This document shows positions 49,101-58,569 of a stretch of DNA of 64,000 bases, piece after piece. A program made the translations under genes and the position numbers. This DNA comes from Crocodylus rhombifer (lineage: Eukaryota > Chordata > Crocodylia > Crocodylidae): the NCBI GenBank assembly GCA_038503035.1, contig JAVSML010000027.1, forward strand, positions 2,212,355-2,276,354. The letters run 5' to 3'. The notes beneath the pieces were generated by a model, which was not told where the DNA came from, did not search any database, and saw only the letters and a list, made by a program, of their open reading frames with translations. Positions within the stretch are counted from its first letter, which is position 1; each line of letters opens with the position of its first letter.

Positions 49101-49640
49101 CTCCTCCCAGCAAATGTCTGGGTAGTTTAGATCACCCATGATGACCACATCCCTTGACTTAACTGCCTCCATGAGCTAACCCAAGAATTCCCAGTCCAGT
49201 TCTTCCTCATGGTTGGGTGGTCTGTAGTAGACACCCACCGTTAAGTCCCTTTCCCTGTGACCCCTTGTATTCTGACCTAGAGCACTTCAGCCTACCCCTC
49301 CTCTGACCCCATCCTGTTAGCTGAGGATGAGTATTACTCTTTGACATAGAGCGCCACACTCCTGCCTTTCCTCCCTGTTTTGTCCTGCCTGTATAGTCTG
49401 TAGCCCCTAATGTTTACTGCCCAATCATGGGTTGAATCCCACCAGGTTTCAGTGAGCCCTACTAAGTCTGGGCTTGTACTAGCTATCCAGAGGGTGAGTT
49501 CCTCCTGCTTATTCCCCATACTTTGAGCATTAGTTTAAAGGCATTTAAGGCCTCCATGCACCCGCCCAATTCCTAGGACTATCTGGACCCTTGTCACTTA
49601 CCTGGGTACGTCTTGTGCTCATCACCTTTCTTGGCTGGGA
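46127..49640 (-). pseudogene. CR1 ORF2 (endonuclease-reverse transcriptase), copy B, broken
   Basis: Endonuclease pieces: 49,334-49,519 (LTETWWDST, VALYVKE) and 48,738-49,172 (MGDLNYPDICW in place of the usual GDFN, and GDSDHHLLEL). Linker 48,504-48,728, then the inserted CR1, then KNNKKYFFKYIGGKKK (about 47,790-47,840). RT pieces: 46,965-47,567 ([36 protein letters not shown]), 46,826-47,017 and 46,345-46,800 (QLEYCVQFW). The FxDD site reads FTDDSKIWG. There are several frameshifts, so it is inactive. Confidence 0.85.
47854..48515 (+). mobile_element. CR1 3' fragment inserted in copy B (copy C)
   Basis: A 5'-truncated CR1 in the opposite orientation to its host. It starts inside RT at the I-I-D-S-M-M-N-M segment and runs through QLEYCIQFW and VWNQLPREVV to a stop at 48,428-48,430. 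A short 3'UTR and the tail aaactatgaaactat end it at 48,515. Host sequence resumes with ctccgcc, and the host junction is ...attccat|ctccgcc. No target duplication longer than 3 bp is visible. Its frame is intact to the stop, so it is younger than its host. Confidence 0.88.
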
Positions 49641-49681
49641 GGTGTCCTCATGTCCTCCTGTGACCCCATCCCCCGGTGAAG

Positions 49682-50714
49682 CTAGTTTAAAGCATGGCAT
49701 ACAACATCAGGCAATCTGGAAGAGAAGATAGCCTTGCCTTTAGGGGAGAGGTGAAGCCCATCCCACCCTATGCCCCCTGCACAAAAATGTGAGTCATTGT
49801 CCAGGAACCCAAGGCCTGCCTGGTGGCACCAACTCTGAAGTCTCTGGTTGATCTCATTGATGCAGGCCTTGTGATGCCATCTGCATCTGCTTACCGGAAG
49901 AATAGAAGAGAATACCACCTGTGCCCCGCTCTCCTTGAGCTTGGCTCCCAAGGCCTTGTAATCCTTCATGATGTGGTGTGAGTTGCCCCTGGCTGCGTCA
50001 TTTGTTCCCACATGGATTGGGACCATAGGGTACTGGTCCAACGGTTGAATGAAGGCCAGGATCCTGTCTGTGACATCCTGAATCCGAGCCCCAGGCAAGT
50101 AGCAGACCTCCTGTGCCATGGGGTTGGGTGAGCAGATGGGACCCTCTCTTCCCCTCAGGATGGACTCTCTGATAATGAGGACTTGGTGTTTCTTCCTCCT
50201 GGTGCTCTCTCTCTGTGTTGTCTGTGTCATGTGTGGAGTGGCACTGTCCCCCCCGTAGACATCCTCTTCGTCCTTCTCCTCCAATGCTGCCACGGCCTTG
50301 TATCTGTTCCCAAGTTGTACCTGGGGAGCCTCCACCACACTAGCCCGAGTAGCCCTGAGTCTGGTGGGCACCTTCTACTGCCACTCTGTTGTGCATCTCT
50401 CCTGGGGGGTCTGTATGCAGGACAACTGGTCCTGCAGTGAATGGAAATAGGTGTCAATCTCATACTCTGCAGCCCTGATCCCTTGTAGCCTGCTCACCTC
50501 AGCCCACTTGCTCCTCCAGGGCCCAAAGTCGGGCACAGGAGGGGCAGGCAAGGGAGCCACCAGACCCCTCTCCCACCACTGGCCTCTGGGTCTCCACCAG
50601 GTCTCCCCCACAGACAGTAGGGCGGGGGGCCACCAACCCCACCATGAGCTCTGTCTGGGTGGAGGCCTTTGTCCTATGATCCATTGTCCCATGATAAACC
50701 CTAAAAAGGATCAT
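49682..50714 (-). pseudogene. CR1 ORF1 (SGNH esterase-like), copy B, broken
   Basis: The N-terminal part (50,375-50,714, two frames) shows a CPSC pair followed by a leucine-rich coiled-coil stretch, EEQV...SLQDQL. The C-terminal frame (49,682-50,371, 229 codons) is an SGNH/GDSL hydrolase: VGTNDAARG (block III) and DGLHLSPKG (block V, Asp and His). The block I Gly-Asp-Ser is degenerate (IRES), so the catalytic Ser is retained but its context is lost. CR1 ORF1 esterases are known from sauropsid CR1; their role in retrotransposition is unclear. Confidence 0.8.
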
Positions 50715-50715
50715 G

Positions 50716-52734
50716 GGATAAGAAGAACTAACAGTTTATTCTGGGACATTGCAAAGTACGTCTGAACAATATCTTGGGATTGCATCACTGAATCAGTGGC
50801 AGAAACAAACAGCAGTGCAGTCAGTCACTCAGTAAACCCTGATTAGTGTTTGTATATGCCAGTCTGAGGATATTTCTGTTCTGGTACAAACACAGGCACA
50901 ATTGGTCTAGGGACAAATGCAACATCTGTTTCTAGTCATGGGGTCTAATGACAGTTGCTTTAGTTTTGTTTCCTCAGAGTTTAGTTTGCTGTGCCCCAAG
51001 TCATTTAAGGTGCATTATGCCCCCGAACTTGCTACAATGGCTGGAATTAATGCGCAATATGCTGCTGAGGTATATACTTGATTGTAGGTAATGCTGCTTT
51101 CTTCCTATTGGACCATCTTATGTCAGTGCTTGAACCTCATGATTGCTTTGGGGTTCAGATTTTTTTACCTAACTATAATTCTCTAAGCAAATAAATGTCC
51201 TGTCTAGTGGTGGTAATGACTAGATAGTCTAAAAATTGGCTGTAGCAGGCACAATTTATGTTGACACCATCTTCTTTCTCCCCTTCCTAGAGTACTTACC
51301 CACTCTCAGCATGTGGGTTCCTTTGTACAAGTGCTAAACAGATGCAGGGCACTGTAACACCTCTACACTTCCCTCAGCAGCCTTCAGGATCAAGCCCTTA
51401 GTTTTGTCCATTTCTTGTTGCTTAAAATGAGTTTACACTAGTGTATTGTAAATTATGGGGAGTCAAGGGTTACCATCTGTCAGGATAATGATACTGAACC
51501 AACTTGTGTTTTGCATCAGCACAAATCAAGCTATATCTCTAAAGAGCTGAATAGTTTTGTGAGGCAAATTTAATTGGTGTTATGAGGCATCTTGTTAATT
51601 TCTTCTTGTATTATTTCTATTGAATATTTTTGTAGATGCTTTTTAAAGAAAGAGACAAACTGAAATAAGAAAATGGGTTAAAGCTTTCCTAGATTAATTT
51701 AGAACTTTGGTATATCCTGGTGTGTGAAATCTTTGTAAAAACCTTTTCATCTCCTTTGGAGAGTGGAGTAGAAGGCCAGAGAATCTAATATTTTTTTCCC
51801 TTTAAGTATGCATACCATTCCTCATCAAACATTATTAGAAAAGAAGAGCTAGATAGCTGAAGCCATCACCACCTATCCTTGTTATGGCTCTAGGGGTAAC
51901 TGGAGGACAGCTGTGATTAATACTGAGGAATCTGTTCTTGCAAAGGTTGTTCTAGCTATAAAACCTAATTCCTTACAAACAATCTCTCACAAAGGAACCT
52001 AAAGGACTTGGGAGCCGAACTTTCATTAAATATACCATTTAACTAGTCAGTGCTATTATTAACTATAAAGATGTATGTCTATTTAGAAGTATATGTACAT
52101 GGATATATGTATTAATGAGTGTATGTATGATTATATATACATAAATACATATATTTGTAGGTGGTAGAGCACCACTGTTAATAGTTAAGGTTGGCAGCAA
52201 CTTTCCAAGAAAACAAAGATTCTTATTACTTACAACTTTGTTGGATTTTAAGAAACTATCCATGCCACATCTGTCTTGACTTGAATACTTTCCATGCCAT
52301 GGCTGTCTTGAGTTGAATTTTGGAAAGTTTCAGCTAAAACTGTGCACTTCATTCCATCTGAGCACAAGATCAGGGAAAAAGTTTTTTGCCCATGTTAAAT
52401 ATTCTTACAGCCACATCTCTGTGGAGTTCTGGCTTTTCCATACTTTGGAGTATTCTTTTGAAATTTGGCAGTGGGATTATTCTGCTGTTAATGATGTGGC
52501 CTTAGCTGCATATTCATCCAAATTTGGCTAACTTATAAGTCTCCAAAAAATGTAATGTGTGGATATGCAGTGGTGTGAGTTTCGAGGAAAATTTGCCAAA
52601 CATTCGTCTCTACTGAGTGTGCTTTGTCCTAGAAAAAGTAAGACGGAGGAGGAGTTTCCCAGCAATGATGTTTTTGCTTCCTGAGACTACCGCTGTCTTC
52701 CATCCAGTAGCTCTGCTTCAAGAGGCGGGATGAA
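50716..52734. other. Anonymous AT-rich sequence
   Basis: About 2 kb with no supported gene or named repeat. Confidence 0.45.
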
Positions 52735-54125
52735 GGTGTTCCCCAGCAGCAGGGAGCTCTTGGGCCCAGCTCCTTGATTGGGGACAGGGAGCTTGGAAAG
52801 AACTGCATGGGAGGGGAAGGTACCAGTCCCCTGCTCTGATCCACCTGTGGTGCAGGTAGCAGTGAGCCCTGGCTGAACAGGGACCTGCCCCTCCATATCA
52901 GGCAGTTACCAGCCAGCTCCAGGCAGCACGTGTAGACTTCTCTGCACAGCCTGGGGCTGGCCAAGAACTGTCCTGGTCAGCATGTGCTACCTGGAGCTGG
53001 CTGGGAACTGTCCCATTTTGGACAGTTCCCAGCCAGCTCCAGGTAGCATATGCAGACTTCCCCATGCAGCCAGGTTGGGCAGGAAACTTTCCCCATGCAG
53101 GGACCTCCCAGTTCCAGCTCCACAATCAGAGCAGGGGCTGGGACATCACTCCCTGCCCTCGGGAGCTGCCTGCTGCTGAGGTGGGCATCGGTGGTAGAGC
53201 CTGGGTTGGGACAATGTCCCCCTGCCTCAGCAGCAGAGAGCTCCTGAACCCAGCTCTATGGGTTCAGGGGTGGGAGATTGCTCCCTACCCCTGGGAGCTT
53301 CTTGCTGCCAGGGTGGGCTTCAGGTGCAGAACTCAGGCTGAAACAATCTCCCACCCCCTCCTGCCCAGCTGACTGAGAGCAAATTTGCTCCCAGTCGGTC
53401 ATCTACACATGCCTTACTGCAGAGTAGAGTAAATTCCTGTGCAGTAAGGGTCTGCATGTGTAGACAATGATGCTTACTGCAAAATAATTTGATCTACTGT
53501 GCAGTAAGTGCAGGGTAAAGCATCTTGTAGGTAATCATCTTCTCAGGGTAAGGTGTCTTCACTACACAGGGTAGTGTCTTGTGTAGATGTGCTCAGTGTC
53601 CAGTAGGCAAATACCTTTTTATTCCCAGGCTCCTTTTTGAAAAGGAGTCTGAAAAGCATGAGAACTGTAAGGTCAGACAGAGTAATTATTCAATAAAAAA
53701 TGTTTGCTTACTTATAATGTAGTGTCTGTATCCCAGCCCCTCCTCCCCCCCCCCCTTTTTTTTTGGTGATCATTTATTCTGTGTGTAGTTTTTGTTTGGT
53801 TTCACCTACATACCAACCATGAAGGCATCTGGTATACTGTGGATGAGTTATGTCCAATTCTGAGTAGACGTATATAAGATCTATGAATTCTGATGTTTTT
53901 GTTGTGGGGAGTGTTTGTTGTGGCAGTAGGAATGAGTTTACAGGTCTTGTATTTATTGTTAAGGTAAGGCTGGATCCCATTAGATCCCTGTGGACCAGTG
54001 GGGAGTTTGCTTCTGATGATGAGTTGGGCAAGGCTGGGTGGGGGCAGGGGGCAATCTGAAGGCCAGGATTAGGCAGACTGAGAATATTTCTCTGAAAGTC
54101 TGGTCCTTTTAGAATTAAGCATTTT
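52735..54125 (-). mobile_element. Composite hAT-like plus Penelope-like repeat (copy 2)
   Basis: Parallels 41,530-42,840 nearly end to end: the same ccccagcagcaggga start, the same GC-rich core, the right end gtgtagatgtgctcagtg at 53,581-53,598, then tccagtaggcaaatacc and the Penelope-like part. The left end of the hAT-like element is missing. On the minus strand, 53,774-54,130 encodes a piece ending in WYVGETKQKLHT. A one-base shift after it would continue R-x-N-D-H, as in GIY-YIG nucleases. Confidence 0.6.
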
Positions 54126-54667
54126 AGCATTAAAGTGGATTTGACTGGAATGTTTAACTACATATGTTGTAGCAAGAACAGGAAAAATATGCAGCACTTT
54201 GTATTTTCTTAAATGAACTTGGTGGATGTTCTAAACTTTTTTACCCTCACCTGTGACACTATGTTATACTTGAGCTGCAATTGCTATAAAGTAGTATTGA
54301 CACTCTCAGAAAGTGTTAACTTTGAGAGTCCACTTACTTTGACTTGCCCTCCACATTGATGCTTACTGTTGTCCATTTGGCATTATAATAAAATTATTGC
54401 TTGTCCTCAAAAATGAATTTCATACATTGTAAACTTTGATATCTGCAGGAAAAGTGGAATAATTGAGCCCTTGATAATATTAAAATTAATCAAGAACAAA
54501 TGCAGAGTTAAACACAAGGTTTCAAGGAAACATCCCTGGGCAGGAGACCTTGTTTAGTTATGATCCAGACGGCTTTTGCAGCAAGTTTTATAGACAACAT
54601 CTTAATCCTTTCACTACTTCATTCCTTCTGTCTCCCACCCATGCCCACCCCTAAAATAAAGACCTGC
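54126..54667. other. Anonymous AT-rich sequence
   Basis: Nothing recognisable. Confidence 0.4.
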
Positions 54668-54880
54668 CTTGAGAGCAGCAGGATGGTCCAGTGGTTAATG
54701 TGTGCATGGCTATCTAGCTTTACCACACACTTCCCACATGACATTGGGCAAGTTGCTTAGCTCTTCTGTTTCCTATCTTGTTTCCTAAAATTAATAGACT
54801 ACCTCTGTGGAGGCTGTGAGAATAAGTACATTTAATAGCATGAAGTATTTTGATACTATGTGAATGGGGGTGGTATACAT
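54668..54880 (+). repeat. MIR SINE
   Basis: tRNA-like head aggatggtccagtggttaa, then the core with gacattgggcaagttgctta and a tail with ggctgtgagaataagtaca. Order and orientation match MIR. It is better preserved than the copy at 3.8 kb. Confidence 0.75.
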
Positions 54881-55039
54881 ATATTCACACCCCCCCCAAT
54901 GAGAGATTTTATCTTAAAGCAATGTGCATGCTGATTTTTGGAATACAAGCCACAAGCTGTTGATTGTACGGAACTAAAAAATCCCTGTACATAAATGCTA
55001 AAGACCATTGGGAGAAATTCTAGGGTCATTGATTAGGGA

Positions 55040-55270
55040 CAAAACGGGTGAACACTTCGACAGGTGCAGGCTGGTCAAAGACAACCATGACATTTATAAA
55101 AGGGAAGCCATGCTTGTCAAATGTTATTAACTTGTTTGAGGAGGTGACAATAAGAGCTGACAGGGGTGAAGCAACAAACATAATCCGCTTGGACATGAAG
55201 ATGGCTTTTGATACTGGTAAATTAAAATCCAAATACAGGGTTAGGAAGGAACTGACAGTGAAATTCTAAA
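55040..55270 (+). pseudogene. Ancient CR1-like reverse transcriptase fragment
   Basis: The translation contains TFIKGKPCLSNVINLFEEVT and then IIRLDMKMAFDT, recognisable as RT motif A and the region before it, but heavily decayed. It is unlike the other CR1 copies here at the nucleotide level, so it is an older LINE lineage. Confidence 0.5.
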
Positions 55271-56107
55271 TTGGTTAAGAAACCAACTGGCTTAAAAACC
55301 AAGATCTCAGGAATGGTGGCAAATGAGTTTCTTGCATATCCTAGCAAAATGATTGATAGAATGTCTCTGAAATGTCCATGGGGCTCAATCTTGTTGACAT
55401 TGTATGTCACAAGGAAACATGTAACAGCATATTCCAGAGTGGAGATGTAAATGAATTTGGGTGGGGTACTGAATGCTAAATTGGAAGTGGGGTGGGTTAA
55501 AAGGATCCATGAAAAATATGGATTGACCAGTGGCTCATACAGTTTAAGGTAGAAAAATGTAGACTGGTTCATAAAAAATCAATATAGAAGTGATTCATAT
55601 ATATCAGCTGAGCGAGACAGAAATTTCTATCTACTTATGTGCACAACTCCCATTTACTTGACTGGGAGTCTGGAAACATTTTGAGGGTAAAGTAGTTGTT
55701 TATGTGTGTAAACTGTGCAAGCTCCTGAGGTAGTAGGTTTCCTGGGAAAAAAAGTTCACTGGCTTCCCCTCTTGGTAGGAAGGGAAAATTGAGGATGTGC
55801 CATTACCTACTGCCACTTTTAATTTTCATAGTCAACAAATTGGGGTCCCCTACAGCTAAAATAAATAAGGGTCTAAAGTAGAGACACTTCTTAGGTCAGA
55901 TGTAATATGATAATAATTGTAAAATGTCTACCAACACAGTTAGTTTTGTTTGGTTCCTGTTAGTCTTGACTGACACAGAGAAGAAAGTTGCCATAAAATT
56001 TAGCAAGTAAGTACCAATTAAAACAGGTTCAAGTAAGAAAGTAGCTGAAATGAAGTAAAGGATTCCTGCAAGGAAAACTTGAAGGAATAATGATCACCAT
56101 ATCTGTA
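55271..56107. other. Anonymous sequence
   Basis: Possibly further decay of the RT fragment at its left end, otherwise nothing recognisable. Confidence 0.35.
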
Positions 56108-56898
56108 ACATGCTGGCTATCCCTTAGGATGTTGGCATTGGCCAGTCCATTAAGGATGGCCTCTTTAATAAACTTTTCTAAGACCTTCCCCGGGATAGAG
56201 GTCAGGCTGATGGGCCTGTAGTTAGCCGGATCCACCTTTTTCCCTTTCTTGAAGATAGGCACCACATTGGCCTTCTTCTAGTCTTCGGGCACTACACCAG
56301 AGCGCCAGGAGTTTTCAAAGATCCATGCCAGGGGCTGGGCTATGATGCTCACCAGCTCCTTGAGGACCGTGAGGTGTAGATTGGCAGGGCTGGCTGACTT
56401 GAAGGTATCCAGCTTCTCAAGATGCTCCTTCACGAGGTCAGCATTTATGGAGGGTAGGGGATCCCCATCACCCGGATCTCCCTGTCCCATAGCAGGCATG
56501 GGTGTCCCATGGGACTGATGAAAGACTGACGCAAAGTACCCATTTAATAGGTTGGCTTTTTCCTGGGTGTCAGTTGTCAGTTGTCCCATCTGGTTCAGCA
56601 GGGGTCCAGTGTTGCCCTTGCTTTTTCTCCAGCTCCCTACATAGCTGAAAAAGGACTTTTTATTGTCCTTGATGCTCAAAGCTAGTTGGAGTTCAGTTGC
56701 AGCCTTGGCTTTCCTGGTTTGCTCCCTGCAGGACTGGACCAGTGCAGAATAATCCTCCTTGGAAGTGAATCCCGTCCTCCATCCTTTGTAGGCTTTTCTT
56801 TTTAGGAGGTCTGCTAGGTCCCTGGAGAGCCAGGGGGGCTGCTGTGCCCTCTTGCTGCCTTTCCTCCGAGATGGAATAGACTTAGCTTGTGCACTGAG
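56108..56898 (-). mobile_element. CR1 LINE, RT part of split copy D
   Basis: Minus-strand CR1 covering the endonuclease-RT linker into [57 protein letters not shown]. It joins 61,441-62,066 once the full-length CR1 between them is removed. It breaks off at 56,108 inside RT, so the 3' half is missing, unusual for a LINE and best explained by a later deletion. Confidence 0.9.
56893..56898. other. Target-site duplication of full-length CR1 (left)
   Basis: ACTGAG, repeated at 61,435-61,440. The related sequence in the full-length copy reads attgag at this point, which confirms that this is host DNA. Confidence 0.8.
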
Positions 56899-57431
56899 CC
56901 TTTTAATGCACTCAGTTTAAAAGGGCCCGCCAAACAGGGGGGAAAAAAAAAGGCTCAGTTAGGCTCCGGAGCGGTGAGAGACGCATGGGTGAAGCCCGCT
57001 GTGCCCCCGCTCCCCTGAAGCCCCCCAGACACCCCCTCAGCAGCCGCGGAGCCCCCTGCCGACCCCCAGCACAGCCAGAGGTAAGCGGGCTCATGGTGGG
57101 AAGGGGTTAACTCCTCGCTCCCTGGGAGGAGGCCGCTGCCTGGTCCCGGGCCGGGTCAAGCCCCCGCCCAGGACCTTACTTGGCCCAGTACCCCAGGGAG
57201 CCATGCGAACAGGCTGTGTAAACAGGCGCTCGGGTTAGCACGGAGTTCGTACAGGGGAGGGCACAGGAGGGCAGGAGACCCTGCCTGCGACCCCCCAGAG
57301 TAGTCAGCCCCAGCCATAGCCAGCCTACCAGAGGCATGACATGGATGGGCACGTGCTGCACCCCGAGGGTCCCCTTGGGCTCTGCGGCCCCCCCATTGGG
57401 CACCTAAGAGACAGCCACCCAGACAGAGCCC
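56899..57431 (+). promoter_or_regulatory. CR1 5'UTR / internal promoter region
   Basis: GC- and CpG-rich, beginning ccttttaatgcactcag. It includes a G6A9 run near 56,937-56,951 and many CCCC/GGGG words. LINE 5'UTRs carry internal promoters; no defined element is recognised here. Confidence 0.55.
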
Positions 57432-58433
57432 ATGGTTCTGGGCTCCACGCAGATGGAGCCCCTGGCTCTTGGCTGCGGGGGCTGCCTGTCCCTTTTTCAG
57501 GCTCTGGGGCCCTGGCGCATGGCCACCTCCCCTTGCGGGGTCTGCTCCCTACTGGGGTCTCTGGCGCGCCAGCTGGAGGAGCTCCAGGCCACAGTCCAGA
57601 GACTGTGTGCCATCAGGGACTGTGAGCAGGAGATAGACTCCTACTGCCAGGCCCTTCTCCCCCAGGAGCTGCAGGGGAGAGCACCGTCTCCCTCCATGAC
57701 TAAGGAGGACTCTGGAACCTCCCGCTCTGCCCAGTCAGGGGCATGGACCAAGGTGGTCAAGGGCCCGAAGGCCCGCCGCACCAAGGCCCCTTCCTCGCCG
57801 GAGCTTAGCAACAGGTTCACACCTCTTGCAGCCCCAGCAGAGCCTGCTCAGTTGCCAGCTCCCACAGGAAACCCAGGCTCAACCACAACTACTGCCCCTG
57901 CTCTCCCCAAGTCAAAGTGAAAGGTGTTTGTTGTGGGAGACTCCATCCTGTGGGGGACTGAGGGGGCAATCTGCCGCCCCAACCCCTTAGCCTGGAAAGT
58001 CTGCTGCTTCCCGGGGTCCCGCATCTGAGACATTGCGGAGAGGATCCCGCAGCTCCTCCGGCCCACAGACCACTACCCCATGCTCCTTATTCACGTGGGC
58101 ACCAATGACACGGCTCAGAGCACCCCCAGCCAGGTCATGAGGCGCTACAGGGAGTTGGGAGTGGGGCTTAGGGGTCTGGGAGCTCAGGTGGTGTTTTCAT
58201 CAATCCTCCCAGTCTCGGGCTATGGGCTGAGGAGGGAGAGGAGGATCCACGCAGTGAACCAAAGACTGCGGAGCTGGTGTCATCGGGAAGGCTTTGGCTT
58301 CCATGACCACAGCCCGCTCTTTGGTGAAAGAGGCAGCAAGCTGCTGGGAAGAGATGGCCTCCACCTTTCTCCCCTGGGGAGGAGGCTCTTCTCAGCCAGG
58401 CTGGCTGACCTGCTCCACCGGGCTTTAAACTAA
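57432..58433 (+). pseudogene. CR1 ORF1 (Cys pairs, coiled coil, SGNH esterase), copy E
   Basis: Starts ATG at 57,432. The N-terminal part has two Cys pairs (CGGC and CGVC, residues about 15-38), then a leucine-rich coiled coil (LARQLEELQATVQRL), then a Ser/Pro/Thr-rich linker. The C-terminal half is an SGNH hydrolase: FVVGDSILW (block I, catalytic Ser), HVGTNDTAQ (block III) and GRDGLHLSPLG (block V, Asp/His). Two in-frame TGA codons interrupt it, at 57,918-57,920 and near 58,026-58,028, both at positions consistent with CpG decay of CGA. The catalytic residues themselves are intact, unlike copy B. Confidence 0.85.
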
Positions 58434-58569
58434 GCCCGCTGGGGGATGGGGGGACTACTGCCACTGCTGGCCCGCTGAGCGACCCTTGCAAAGCCAGCAG
58501 ACCAAGGCACTTAAGAGAGCCCACCCCTGCCCCAGCCCTGGCACAATCTGTGGGCAAGGCAAGAGCCCC

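Larger units (their letters stand above)
46012..50715 (-). mobile_element. CR1 LINE, nearly full length, interrupted (copy B)
   Basis: Reads on the minus strand from about 50,715 (ORF1 start region) to the 3' end at 46,012 (agactcatagatgaagg style tail). Subtracting the 662-bp CR1 inserted at 47,854-48,515 leaves about 4.0 kb. ORF1 and ORF2 are both recognisable and both broken. A 22-bp stretch is tandemly duplicated at 48,667-48,710. Confidence 0.9.
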
